NCBI GenBank assembly: GCA_964426875.1
Contig: CAYRSB010000017.1
Location: forward strand, 1-46,226
DNA: 46,226 nt
Source of the DNA: Caldatribacterium sp964426875
Lineage (GTDB): Bacteria > Atribacterota > Atribacteria > Atribacterales > Caldatribacteriaceae
Direction: 5' to 3'
Shown: positions 33,389 through 41,802 of the stretch, piece after piece
How positions within the stretch are numbered: the first letter of the stretch is position 1
Layout: each line of letters begins with the position of its first letter
Notes under the pieces: model-generated
Databases searched by the model: none
The model's input: the letters and a program-made list of their open reading frames with translations, nothing else
What the model was told of the DNA's origin: nothing
Translations under genes and position numbers: made by a program

Positions 33389-34345
33389 TCACGATTTTCC
33401 ATATTTGTGGCAGCGCACCAGAACCCCGTGAACCTCTATCTCCTCGGGCATCTTCTCCCGACACACATCCTCAGTCTCTTTACATCTTCCGGCGAACTTG
33501 CATCCCTTTCGAAGGTACTCCTCGCTCTCTTCAAGGAGTGTGACCTTTTCAACGCGCCTCTTGTGAGGGTCTGGCTCAAGAATAGAGGCCAAAAGGAGCT
33601 TCGTATAAGGGTGCCTGGGGTTTTGAAGGACTTCCTCCACCCTGCCCATTTCCACAATGTTCCCCCTGAACATTATGGCAATACGGTCGCTGACGTAGTA
33701 GGCGGTGGCAAGATCATGGGTGATGTATATGACACTCACCCTCTGGGAATCGCAGAGTTTGCGAAAAAGGTTCACAATGGACATCCGTAAAGAGGCATCT
33801 ACCATCGACACCGGCTCATCGGCTATGAGGAGAGAGGGGTTGGTGAGAAGGGCCCGGGCGATGGAGATTCTCTGGAGCTGGCCTCCGGAAAACTCGGCCG
33901 GGTACTTCCCCGAGATTTCCTCCAGGGAAAGGCCCACCGTTTTGAGCTTCGCATCGGCGTACTCTTCAGCCCTTTTCCTGTCCTGTACTAAGCGATAGTT
34001 CAGTATGGCGTCGAAGAAGTACTCCTCTACCTTACGCAGGGGATTGAAGGTTTCAAAGGGATTTTGGAAAACGGCCTGGACTTCCCGGAACCAGGACCAT
34101 CGGTCTTTTTGTTCCTGGAGACTCTTCCCCCGGTAGACGATTTCTCCTTCCGTGGGATACTCAAAGCCCAGAATCATACGGGCAGTGGTGGTCTTTCCGC
34201 AGCCACTTTCTCCGGCGAGGGTGAAGATTTCCGCCTCTTTCACGGCGAACGAAACGTGGTCTACGGCGGTGATGCGCATGCGGGAGAAGAGACTTCCTAA
34301 GGCGAAGACTTTGGTGAGATTGTGTACCTGAAGTACCGTTTCCAC
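33389..34345 (-). CDS. Peptide-type ABC transporter ATPase (DppF/OppF-like)
   Basis: 318 residues: Walker A GESGCGKTT, FQNPFETFNPLRKV, signature FSGGQLQRISIARALL, Walker B LLIADEPVSMVD, and the C-terminal oligopeptide domain with cysteines CKFAGRCKETEDVCRE that may hold an Fe-S cluster in this family. Last gene of the galactoside operon, 2 bases after the DppD-like ATPase. Confidence 0.93.
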   Translation of the reverse strand: METVLQVHNLTKVFALGSLFSRMRITAVDHVSFAVKEAEIFTLAGESGCGKTTTARMILGFEYPTEGEIVYRGKSLQEQKDRWSWFREVQAVFQNPFETFNPLRKVEEYFFDAILNYRLVQDRKRAEEYADAKLKTVGLSLEEISGKYPAEFSGGQLQRISIARALLTNPSLLIADEPVSMVDASLRMSIVNLFRKLCDSQRVSVIYITHDLATAYYVSDRIAIMFRGNIVEMGRVEEVLQNPRHPYTKLLLASILEPDPHKRRVEKVTLLEESEEYLRKGCKFAGRCKETEDVCREKMPEEIEVHGVLVRCHKYGKS

Positions 34346-34347
34346 CT

Positions 34348-35337
34348 TTATTCCCCCTCCAAAAAGCAGGCTACCCGACGATGGTAATTGCGGGAGATCA
34401 AGGGTGGTTCCTCCTTTTTACAACGTTCGAAGGCCAGAGGGCAACGGGGGTGAAAGGCGCACCCTTCGGGGAGTCGGGAAAGCAAGGGAGGGGCTCCCGG
34501 GACACTTTCTCGGGTGGTTTTGTCTCCTATGCGGGGAAGAGAACGGATGAGATACCGGGTATAGGGGTGCAGGGGGGAGTCGAAGATATCCTCGGTCTTG
34601 CCCTCCTCCACGACCTTTCCAGCATACATGATGGCCATACGCTTGGTGATGCTTGCGTGGACCCCCATGTCGTGGGTGACAAGAACGATGGTGTTCTTGA
34701 GGTGGGCCTGAACCTCTTCAAGGAGGTCGAGGACTGCTCGCTGGGCTACCACATCCAAGGCGGTGGTGGGCTCATCGGCCAGAATGATGCGAGGTTTAAG
34801 CAGCGTTGCCAGGGCGATTGCCATTCGCTGGCGCATGCCTCCGGAGAGCTGGTGCGGGTAGGCGTTGAGCACTCGCCCGGGGATACCCAATCGCTCAAGA
34901 TGCTCATAGGCTGAGGAGAGAAGCTCTTCTCTGGCCTTGCCCCTTATGTGACTTTCAAGAACGTCAAGAAACGTCACTCGAACAGTCTTTACCGGGTTGA
35001 AGACGCTCATCGAACCCTGGGGGATATAGGCAATGTATTCAAAACGAAGCTTCCTTTTCTCCTCCGGAGGAAGAGAAAGAGCCTCTACCTCTTCTTCCCC
35101 CATCTGGTACAGTACTCGTCCCTCGAAAACCCTCAGGGGAGGTTCTACGCTCGCAAAGAGGGCTCGGAGGAGGGTGGTCTTTCCACAGCCGCTCTCCCCG
35201 GCAATGCCGTACACTTCGTCTTCAAGGACTTCAAGGTCTACCCCGTTGACCGCTTTTATGGTGCGCTTTTCCCCAAAGATGTCAAGGACGTAAAAGGCCC
35301 TGAGGCTTTCTGCTCTCAGTATGGATCTGGGAGTCAC
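34348..35337 (-). CDS. Peptide-type ABC transporter ATPase (DppD/OppD-like)
   Basis: About 329 residues from GTG 35337. The codon overlaps the galactosidase stop (GTGA) and has GGAGGGAAGGG upstream; the frame stays open far upstream but that part is not coding. Walker A GESGCGKTTLL, YIPQGSMSVFNPV, signature LSGGMRQRMAIALATL, Walker B ILADEPTTALDV, C-terminal motif CAFHPRCPLAFERC. It pairs with the downstream ATPase. Confidence 0.93.
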   Translation of the reverse strand: MTPRSILRAESLRAFYVLDIFGEKRTIKAVNGVDLEVLEDEVYGIAGESGCGKTTLLRALFASVEPPLRVFEGRVLYQMGEEEVEALSLPPEEKRKLRFEYIAYIPQGSMSVFNPVKTVRVTFLDVLESHIRGKAREELLSSAYEHLERLGIPGRVLNAYPHQLSGGMRQRMAIALATLLKPRIILADEPTTALDVVAQRAVLDLLEEVQAHLKNTIVLVTHDMGVHASITKRMAIMYAGKVVEEGKTEDIFDSPLHPYTRYLIRSLPRIGDKTTRESVPGAPPLLSRLPEGCAFHPRCPLAFERCKKEEPPLISRNYHRRVACFLEGE

Positions 35338-37277
35338 TGCGGCCCTTCCCTCCAGATGGCCACATCGTAGGGCTTTAGGGTCCTTCCTCCCAGGAGAAAT
35401 TGCACCTTTTGAGGAACGGGAATCTCCTTGTCCTGGGGAGAGTAGTTGAAGGCAAAGGCCAGGTCTCCTCTTCGCCTTACGCGTATGCCCTCGGGAAGCC
35501 TTAGGGTCTTGAGCCCTGCATCCTGGGCAACGACCGTGAAGAAATCGTAAAGAAACTCTTCCCCAGGCCAGAAGGCGAGGTAGTAGAGATTTTCCTTTCG
35601 AATAACTGCTCCTTTTCCGTCTTTCCACCTCCCCTCGGGAGGAATGGAGGTCTCGATCCATTCTTTCCAGAGGTCCACGGTGTATTCCTTCCCTTTCCAG
35701 AGGATTTTCTCGACGACCTCATGTCCTAAGGTTTCTACCCGCACTACCCGGAGAGGAAGAATCTTTTGGAGGGGTCCGGGGGGGAGGCTTTGGGGAATCT
35801 GGAAAGAAGGAGTTTTGCTTCCGGTGCGGGGCCCAAAGACTACCACTCCCTTGCAGGAGGCAAAGTTGCCCACTGTTTCTTCTGAGAGAATGGGGAGGGT
35901 AGGTACGACAACAAGGGGATATTGGGAGAGAGGCATTGTGGGGGAGACAAAGTCAACATCAAGCCCCAAGCGTCGCAGGGCAGTGTAAAATCGAAAGACA
36001 AGGTCCATGTAGTGTATGCCTTCTCCATGAGGCTGAATTTCATAGACCCAACTGGCTTCATAATCGAAGACCAGGGCTACCTCGGCCCCTTGGGAGGGAG
36101 GGAGAGTTATGCTTTTGAGTTCTTCGGCCACTTTCTGGACCTCGAAAAATCCCACGTCGGGGGTAGAGTCGGGGCAGAGAAGCCCTGTGTGCATCTCTTC
36201 CTGGGCAAAGGGAGCCTGCCTAAAGCGGAAGTACGAAACTACCTCGGCACCATGTGCCAGAGCTTCCCACGTCCAGAGCCGTATCATTCCGGGGGCTGGG
36301 GAGAGGTTGCGAGGGGCCCAGTTGACCGGCCCGGCCTGCTGCTCCATAACCCAAAAGCGTCCCTTACCCACACCGCGGTAGAGGTCGTGGTTCAGGGCAG
36401 CGACATCGGGATGGCCGGAACGATCAAAGAATTCCCGAATTTTGAGCTTTCGCAGGGACCACTCGGCGAAGCCCAGAGGGTAGCTATCCCAGCTTATGAG
36501 ATCGAGGTCCTCACTGAGGATAAAGTGGTCGAAGTGGGTGAAAAATCCCATGAAGTTGTGGGTAATGAAACGGCCTGGAGAGAGCCGACGGAGGATATCG
36601 ACCTGGAGGCGGTTGAAGGAGCGAATCTGGTCCGAGGAGAAGCGAAAGTAGTCGAGAAGGTGTGAGGGATTAGGATCGGCCACAGTAAGGTTGGGAAGTT
36701 CTATTTCCTCAAAAGACCGGTACTCCTGGCTCCAGAAAACCGTCCCCCAGGCGGCATTCAGGGCTTCTATGGTTCCATAGCGGTTTTTGAGCCATTGTCT
36801 GAAGGCCTCTTGGCATCGTAGACAGAAGCACCGGGCAGTGTTGTGACAGCCGTATTCGTTGTCTGTCTGCCACCCCCGTACTGCCGGGTGCTCTCCGTAC
36901 CGCTCGGCCACAGCATGGACTATGCGCTCCGCCTCGGCACGGTACGTGGGACTTGAGAAGCAGTAATGTCTTCGAGAGCCAAATTTCCTCGTCCTTCCCT
37001 CCCAGTCCACTGGGAGAATGTCAGGGTATCTATCGATGAGCCACTTGGGTGGGGTGGCGGTGGGGGTTCCAAGAACGATAGAGAGTCCATATTTTTCTGC
37101 AAGCTCCAGAACCTCATCAAGCCATCCCCAGTGGAATTCTCCAGGATTTGGTTCAATGCGACTCCAGGCGAATTCCCCTACCCGTACGAAGCGAATGCCC
37201 AGCTCCTGCATTTGCTGGAGGTCCCCCTTGACCTTTTCTCTCCCCCATTGTTCAGGGTAGTAGCAGACTCCAAGCAT
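35334..37277 (-). CDS. Beta-galactosidase, glycoside hydrolase family 42
   Basis: 647 residues, cytoplasmic (no signal). The acid/base Glu is E141 in QTDNEYGCH and the nucleophile is E312 in WVMEQQAGPVNW. The zinc cysteines C106, C150, C152 and C155 (RCFCLRC) all match the well-studied Thermus enzyme at the same positions. It hydrolyses beta-galactosides to galactose. It is embedded between the permease and ATPase genes of the ABC transporter, with a GTGA overlap to the ATPase, so the imported compound is probably a galactoside. Confidence 0.96.
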   Translation of the reverse strand: MLGVCYYPEQWGREKVKGDLQQMQELGIRFVRVGEFAWSRIEPNPGEFHWGWLDEVLELAEKYGLSIVLGTPTATPPKWLIDRYPDILPVDWEGRTRKFGSRRHYCFSSPTYRAEAERIVHAVAERYGEHPAVRGWQTDNEYGCHNTARCFCLRCQEAFRQWLKNRYGTIEALNAAWGTVFWSQEYRSFEEIELPNLTVADPNPSHLLDYFRFSSDQIRSFNRLQVDILRRLSPGRFITHNFMGFFTHFDHFILSEDLDLISWDSYPLGFAEWSLRKLKIREFFDRSGHPDVAALNHDLYRGVGKGRFWVMEQQAGPVNWAPRNLSPAPGMIRLWTWEALAHGAEVVSYFRFRQAPFAQEEMHTGLLCPDSTPDVGFFEVQKVAEELKSITLPPSQGAEVALVFDYEASWVYEIQPHGEGIHYMDLVFRFYTALRRLGLDVDFVSPTMPLSQYPLVVVPTLPILSEETVGNFASCKGVVVFGPRTGSKTPSFQIPQSLPPGPLQKILPLRVVRVETLGHEVVEKILWKGKEYTVDLWKEWIETSIPPEGRWKDGKGAVIRKENLYYLAFWPGEEFLYDFFTVVAQDAGLKTLRLPEGIRVRRRGDLAFAFNYSPQDKEIPVPQKVQFLLGGRTLKPYDVAIWREGPQ

Positions 37278-37292
37278 TGTTTTTCCTCCTCT

Positions 37293-38153
37293 CTATTCCA
37301 GTCCAATTCTCTGGATTCGAGCTCTTGGATCAAGATACTCACTGAGGCTTACCGAAAGCCAATACAGGGCCACAAAGAGAAGGAGAGCAGTGACAATCGG
37401 GGTAATGAGCCACCACCAAAGCCCCAGAAAGAAGGCCTGACGGTAGATTGCCGCCTGCAGCATGGTGCCGATGGTGGGGGTGGTGGGGTCAATGCCCAAG
37501 CCAAGGTAGGCGAGAAAGATTTCCATGCCTATAGCCCAGTGCATGTTGTTGATGAAGGTGGTGAAGATGATGGGTAAGAGAAAAGGGAGATACTCTTTTT
37601 TCACCAGACCGAATGTTCGCACTCCACAGAGCTGTGCCACCGAGGTGAACTCTCGCTCCCTGAGGCTCAAAACTTGGGAGCGAATGACCCGGGCATCCCA
37701 GGCCCAGGCAAAAAAGGCCAGAAGAAGCCCCAGGTTGGTGAGGTATCGTACCCAATCACGGAGGACAATGGAGAAGAGGATGAAGACCACCAGAGAGGGC
37801 AAAACGAGCGTTGTGTCCCCCAGGGACATGAGGGTTCTGTCTACTATGCCTCCCTTGTATCCTGCTACCGTTCCAACCAGGGTAGCGATGGCCCGGGAGG
37901 TCAAAGAGGCCACCAGGGCGATAATGAGAGAGTTTCGTATGGCGAAGGTGAGCTGCCAGAAGACATCCTGTCCCAGCCAGCTCGTTCCCAGGAGGTGTTT
38001 CAAGGAAGGGGGGCGGCCTCGAGGAACCTGGTACATCCGCTCGGGGTCGTAGGGAGAGAAGGTCGAGAGTACTACAAGGAGGAGGAAAAAACAGAATATG
38101 GCGAAGGCGATGGTGAACCGGTAGTCTCGCGTGAGATCGCGGAAAACGCCCAT
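37293..38153 (-). CDS. ABC transporter permease (DppC-like)
   Basis: About 286 residues and six predicted membrane helices, with the cytoplasmic coupling motif LSLREREFTSVAQLCGVRTFGLVKKEYLP. The upstream part has LLGTSWLGQDVFWQLTF, typical of peptide-type permease C. ATG 38153 (MGVFRDL) has GGAGG 6 bases upstream; GTG 38168 is the longer option. Follows permease B by 11 bases. Confidence 0.92.
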   Translation of the reverse strand: MGVFRDLTRDYRFTIAFAIFCFFLLLVVLSTFSPYDPERMYQVPRGRPPSLKHLLGTSWLGQDVFWQLTFAIRNSLIIALVASLTSRAIATLVGTVAGYKGGIVDRTLMSLGDTTLVLPSLVVFILFSIVLRDWVRYLTNLGLLLAFFAWAWDARVIRSQVLSLREREFTSVAQLCGVRTFGLVKKEYLPFLLPIIFTTFINNMHWAIGMEIFLAYLGLGIDPTTPTIGTMLQAAIYRQAFFLGLWWWLITPIVTALLLFVALYWLSVSLSEYLDPRARIQRIGLE

Positions 38154-38164
38154 ATCGTACCTCC

Positions 38165-39172
38165 TCACCGGTATCGAACTCGGGGATCGATGAAGGGGTA
38201 GAGAAGGTCAAGGACCAGCACAGAAGTGGTGATGGCCACAACCGAGATGCAGGCGATGGCCATGATGAGGTTGTAGTCTCCGCTTGACACGGCGCGGTAG
38301 AGTACCCAGCCGATCCCCGGGTAGGCAAAGACCATTTCGGTGATGAGCGCCCCCGAGAAGATGAAGCCGAAGCTTAAGGCAAGCTGTGTGATCGTGGGGA
38401 GCATGGCATTGCGGATGACATACCGGAAGGTGATGCGCCGTTCCTCCACCCCGGCTGCTTTGGCGAAGTTCACATAGTCTTCAGAGCGAACGCTCTGCAC
38501 GATGAGCTTCATCGCCTGGAAATGTGTCACGCCCCCAGCCACGATGAGGGTGAGGGCAGGGAGTGTAGCGTGGCGAACGATGTTCCCCAGAGTTTTGAGG
38601 TTGAAGGTGAGCTTCACGCCCACCCCTGCTCCTCCTCCCAGAGGGAAGAGGGGGAACACATAGGCCAAAAGGAGCAGAAAAAGGAGCGCCATGATATAGT
38701 AGGGAATGGGCCGCACAAGCATCACGATACCATCAACAATCTTCGTCCACGTGCTGCGGTGGTAGTACCCTGCAATGCCTCCCACAACAGTTCCCAAAAC
38801 CCAGCTTAGGAGGGTGGTGACAAAGAGGAGTCCCACCGTCCAGGGGAGGTGGCGCATGACGAGTTCCACAACCGGTGTGGGGTACTGAGCAAGAGAAGGA
38901 CCAAAATCGCCTCGCAGGAGCCGTCTCCAGAAGGCGACGTACTGCTCAAAGAGGGTTCCCTCAAGGCCGTAGAGTTCTCGCAGGGTCTTCACGATTTTCT
39001 CCCGCTCTTCAGGAGCAACGTACACCCCAAACGCCTGAGCCTGGGCGATCCTTTGCTCCACAGGGTCGATGGGCATAAGGCGTGGCAAAATAAAGGCTGC
39101 GGTGAGTCCCAAAAAAGTGACAAGACAATACTGTACTACTCTTGGCAAAAGATAGTTCCGCGCAAAACTCAT
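38165..39172 (-). CDS. ABC transporter permease (DppB-like)
   Basis: About 335 residues. N-terminal helix YCLVTFLGLTAAFILPRLM, then a long extracytoplasmic segment with GLEGTLFEQYVAFWRRLLRG, then five helices. The coupling loop is RSEDYVNFAKAAGVEERRITFRYV. ATG 39172 with GGGAG 7 bases upstream is preferred over an upstream start. The membrane partner of the following gene. Confidence 0.92.
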   Translation of the reverse strand: MSFARNYLLPRVVQYCLVTFLGLTAAFILPRLMPIDPVEQRIAQAQAFGVYVAPEEREKIVKTLRELYGLEGTLFEQYVAFWRRLLRGDFGPSLAQYPTPVVELVMRHLPWTVGLLFVTTLLSWVLGTVVGGIAGYYHRSTWTKIVDGIVMLVRPIPYYIMALLFLLLLAYVFPLFPLGGGAGVGVKLTFNLKTLGNIVRHATLPALTLIVAGGVTHFQAMKLIVQSVRSEDYVNFAKAAGVEERRITFRYVIRNAMLPTITQLALSFGFIFSGALITEMVFAYPGIGWVLYRAVSSGDYNLIMAIACISVVAITTSVLVLDLLYPFIDPRVRYR

Positions 39173-39184
39173 ATGTATTCTCCC

Positions 39185-39212
39185 AACCCCCGAAGTGAAC
39201 ACTTCGGGGGTT
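39185..39212 (-). other. Intercistronic hairpin between binding protein and permease genes
   Basis: AACCCCCGAAGTG (39185-39197) and CACTTCGGGGGTT (39200-39212) form a perfect 13-base stem, so tight that only part of it can close around the 2-base loop. It lies right after the binding-protein stop. Such hairpins let the binding protein be made in excess over the membrane parts by partial termination or mRNA protection. Confidence 0.8.
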
Positions 39213-39220
39213 GTTGTGAT

Positions 39221-41149
39221 TCACTTCTTTCCGGCAGGCTCAATTCTGTGGAGAATGTACTTGAACTCCGGCCAGGTGGTGTAGACATCGCAGCGGGCAT
39301 AGTCGTTCTCGGGGCTTGACCAGTTCGTCCAGTAGTACTCATCAAAAACGATGGTGATAGGGCAGTTCATAAGGGGAATGGCCACCATTTCCTCGATGGT
39401 GATTTTGAGGCCTTCAAGGCCGAGTTCGATGATACGGTCCTCCTTTCCCCAGGGAGTGGCTTCAAGTTCGGCTACAAGCTGGTCTATGCGAGGATCGCTA
39501 AAGCGTCCCGACCACCCCAGGGCAGGTTCTCCTACTGGTCTCACGAAGTCGCTGCGGAAGGCGTTGAGACAGCGGTAGAGATCGGGATGGAGTCCCCATG
39601 GCTCTCCGGCCCAGCCACCATGGCTTGTAGCAAGGACCTGATACTCCCCATTCTGGGCTAAGGTAGCGACGGCGGCGGTGGGGAAGAGTTCTACATCGAT
39701 ACCGAATTTCTTCCACTGCTCGATCACTCCCAGGGCGGTGATGTAGCCCATGTCTGTGGGATCGGGACCGGAGAGAATGGTAATCTTCCAGGGAGTACCA
39801 TCGGGAAGACGCCACTTTCCGTCGGAACCTCGGGAGAAACCGTGCTTTTTGAGCAGCGCTTCGGCCGCATCAGGGGCATACTTCCACCACCCGTACCCCA
39901 GAGCCAGGCGCACTGCCTTTTCATCACCAGGGTCGATGTTCACTTCATACCCTTGAGCCTTGGCCCACTCAAGGAGGCGGAATGGAGCGTTAGGGTCCCA
40001 GGGCTTGAAGGTTTGACCGTTGCCCAGATCGAGTGTCAATTCCTCAAGCCACGGTCTCAGAGGTTTGAAGTACCACTCGTAGAAGGTGGGACTGACCACA
40101 AGCGGAAGTCCGGGAGTCATTGCCGCCATGCCGTTGTAGGTGGAGACGAGGAGTTCCACGATGTCGATGCAGAGTGCGAGAGCCCAGCGGACATCTTTAA
40201 TGTTGTAGGGGTAGACGAGGTGGTTAAAGCCAGGTCCCCGGGTGGAGATGTCACGTGGGTCGATGTAAGGCCAGGTTTTCCGGTAACTCCGGGTGGTCTT
40301 CCCCTGTTCAAGGAGGGTGATCATCTGTTCTGCCGTCCCCTGGACGATGTCGAGCTCATGCCTGAGCATGGCCATGACCTGTTTCTCCGGAGGACCATAG
40401 TTGATGAAGAGCACATACTCCGGCTTTGGCTCTCCAAAGAGCTTTCCCGCTACCGTTCTCTGCCAGTCATCTCGCTTTTTCCAGAGTACCCAGTACCCTG
40501 CAGGGTCGTGGTCCAGGTACACGTATGGTCCTATGCTCACCGGGGGATGGAAGGGGAAAGCGGTGATGTCTTCGGCCTTCTCGAAAATGTGTTTGGGCAT
40601 CGGTCGAATGGCATTCCACCGCTCCACAAAGTAGGTGTGGAAGCGGCTGTTGGGTTTTTTGAGCTTTACCACCACGGTGAAATCATCGGGGGTTTTGACC
40701 TCTTCTACGTCCTGCAGGAGGCCGTGGAATTCGAGTCCCGGATTATCCCGAACAGCGAGAATGGTGAAGGCCACGTCCTGAGCGGTGAACTGCACCCCAT
40801 CGCTCCAGTAAATGCCTTCCCGAAGCTTTATGGTGAATTCGGTGAAATCTTCGTTGTAGATGGGGGGTTCAGCGGCGAGGCCGTTGAGGATACCTCCCTC
40901 CACCACGTTGGGGTTCAGGGTCCACAGGGCTTCGGTGACGAACTGGTGCAAGCCACCATTCTGTGCTCGCCATCCTGCCCACAGATTCCAGTTTCCCGGG
41001 ACCGGCTGGGGGGAGAAGAGGTAATGGATGATGAGGGTTTTTTCACGGGGAATTTCTGGGGGGAGAACCTGGGCCAGGCCCTGCACTGCCATTCCCAGAA
41101 CAACACCCAAAACCAGTAAGAGGACCACCACACTTTTTCTCCATACCAT
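39221..41149 (-). CDS. Extracellular solute-binding protein, family 5 (peptide/oligosaccharide type)
   Basis: About 642 residues. Signal peptide MVWRKSVVVLLLVLGVVLGM is followed by the family 5 fold: GGILNGLAAEPPIYNEDF, LREGIYWSDGVQFTAQDV and FTVVVKLKKPNSRFHTYF. Many family 5 proteins of thermophiles bind sugars rather than peptides; the GH42 gene downstream suggests the same here. Start ATG 41149 has AAGGAGGG 7 bases upstream. A promoter and operator lie before it. Confidence 0.92.
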   Translation of the reverse strand: MVWRKSVVVLLLVLGVVLGMAVQGLAQVLPPEIPREKTLIIHYLFSPQPVPGNWNLWAGWRAQNGGLHQFVTEALWTLNPNVVEGGILNGLAAEPPIYNEDFTEFTIKLREGIYWSDGVQFTAQDVAFTILAVRDNPGLEFHGLLQDVEEVKTPDDFTVVVKLKKPNSRFHTYFVERWNAIRPMPKHIFEKAEDITAFPFHPPVSIGPYVYLDHDPAGYWVLWKKRDDWQRTVAGKLFGEPKPEYVLFINYGPPEKQVMAMLRHELDIVQGTAEQMITLLEQGKTTRSYRKTWPYIDPRDISTRGPGFNHLVYPYNIKDVRWALALCIDIVELLVSTYNGMAAMTPGLPLVVSPTFYEWYFKPLRPWLEELTLDLGNGQTFKPWDPNAPFRLLEWAKAQGYEVNIDPGDEKAVRLALGYGWWKYAPDAAEALLKKHGFSRGSDGKWRLPDGTPWKITILSGPDPTDMGYITALGVIEQWKKFGIDVELFPTAAVATLAQNGEYQVLATSHGGWAGEPWGLHPDLYRCLNAFRSDFVRPVGEPALGWSGRFSDPRIDQLVAELEATPWGKEDRIIELGLEGLKITIEEMVAIPLMNCPITIVFDEYYWTNWSSPENDYARCDVYTTWPEFKYILHRIEPAGKK

Positions 41150-41170
41150 AACAACACCCTCCTTTTGTGA

Positions 41171-41182
41171 GTAAACATTTAC
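41171..41182. promoter_or_regulatory. Operator-like palindrome GTAAACATTTAC
   Basis: Arms GTAAA and TTTAC around CA, located just downstream of the -10 of the galactoside operon promoter and before the ribosome site. Sugar repressors of LacI or ROK type bind such sequences. The ROK protein encoded at 41803 is the nearest candidate. Confidence 0.6.
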
Positions 41183-41188
41183 ACAACA

Positions 41189-41217
41189 AATGTAGCAAAA
41201 CAATATTTTTTCGTCAA
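41189..41217 (-). promoter_or_regulatory. Promoter of the galactoside transport operon
   Basis: On the minus strand TTGACG (41217-41212) and TACATT (41194-41189) with 17 bases between. The operator-like palindrome follows at once. Confidence 0.7.
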
Positions 41218-41232
41218 CGACCTGTTCCCCTC

Positions 41233-41262
41233 TTGCGGTGAAATTTTGTTTCAGGGTATAAA
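41233..41262 (+). promoter_or_regulatory. Promoter of the structured leader / NusG-II gene
   Basis: TTGCGG (41233-41238) and TATAAA (41257-41262), spacing 18. It diverges from the galactoside operon promoter. Expected start near 41269. Confidence 0.55.
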
Positions 41263-41264
41263 GG

Positions 41265-41424
41265 CCCCGGCTCTGCGGGGTTGCACCGCCGCAGGCCGTG
41301 GTACAATCTCTGCGTGGAGTGGTGTACACCGGCGCTCTGGGTGGAGAAGAGGGTGTGTCGACAGGGACACCGGCTTGGTGTGCCACAAAGGGAGATCTGT
41401 TGTCTCTCCCTGGGGTTTTATTTT
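41265..41424 (+). ncRNA. Candidate structured leader or small RNA ending in a terminator
   Basis: About 155 GC-rich bases downstream of a promoter. The parts: hairpin CCCCG/CGGGG (41265-41269, 41276-41280); a long-range 8-base stem GTGGTACA (41298-41305) with TGTGCCAC (41379-41386), one G-U pair; an inner hairpin GGTGT/ACACC (41352-41356, 41367-41371); then AGGGAGA/TCTCCCT (41389-41395, 41405-41411) followed by TTTTATTTT, a terminator. The NusG-II gene starts 27 bases later. It does not match any riboswitch, 6S, SRP, tmRNA or RNase P RNA pattern I know. Confidence 0.45.
41389..41424 (+). terminator. Intrinsic terminator or attenuator before the NusG-II gene
   Basis: A 7-base stem (41389-41395 with 41405-41411), 9-base loop, then GGGG and TTTTATTTT. 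It sits inside the 5' region of the following gene rather than at a gene end, so read-through must be controlled. Confidence 0.6.
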
Positions 41425-41450
41425 CTGCTTCACAGGATGGAGAGGAAAAC

Positions 41451-41798
41451 GTGCATCTCTTCCGGAAAGGTGAGTGGCTGGCCCTTCTCGTGGCAGGGGT
41501 TGTGCTGGGGCTTTTTTTCCTGAAGTATGCCCCCCCAAGGGCCGGTCGCGGAGAGGGCTACACCGTCGTCATCGAAAGCGAAAAGGGCACCAAGGAAGTC
41601 CTCGTAACCCCGAAGGATGAAAAGGAACTTACCATTCCCGGTCCCCTGGGCAAAACCGTTTTGGCGGTGAAGGGTGGGGAAGTTTTTGTGGTGACCTCTC
41701 CCTGCCCGGACAAAGTGTGCATCAAAATGGGGAAAATTCCCCACATCGACTTCATTGCCTGTGTTCCCAATCGGGTCGTCATCCGCCTTAAGCGCTGA
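41451..41798 (+). CDS. Membrane-anchored NusG domain II protein
   Basis: About 115 residues. An N-terminal membrane helix (LALLVAGVVLGLFFLKY) is followed by a domain with VVTSPCPDKVCIKMGKI and FIACVPNRVVIRL, the pattern of the NusG-II family found outside the cell in anaerobes, often near FMN-transfer and Rnf genes. Function unknown. Start GTG 41451 has GGAGAGGA upstream. It ends 4 bases from the end of the convergent ROK gene. The open frame extends upstream through the leader but has no ribosome site there. Confidence 0.8.
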   Translation: MHLFRKGEWLALLVAGVVLGLFFLKYAPPRAGRGEGYTVVIESEKGTKEVLVTPKDEKELTIPGPLGKTVLAVKGGEVFVVTSPCPDKVCIKMGKIPHIDFIACVPNRVVIRLKR

Positions 41799-41802
41799 CC
41801 CT

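Noticed and set aside
39842..41119. 425-residue plus-strand open frame opposite the solute-binding protein gene
   Set aside because: The minus strand encodes a complete family 5 binding protein with signal peptide, promoter and ribosome site. The plus frame has no recognisable domain and reflects codon composition.
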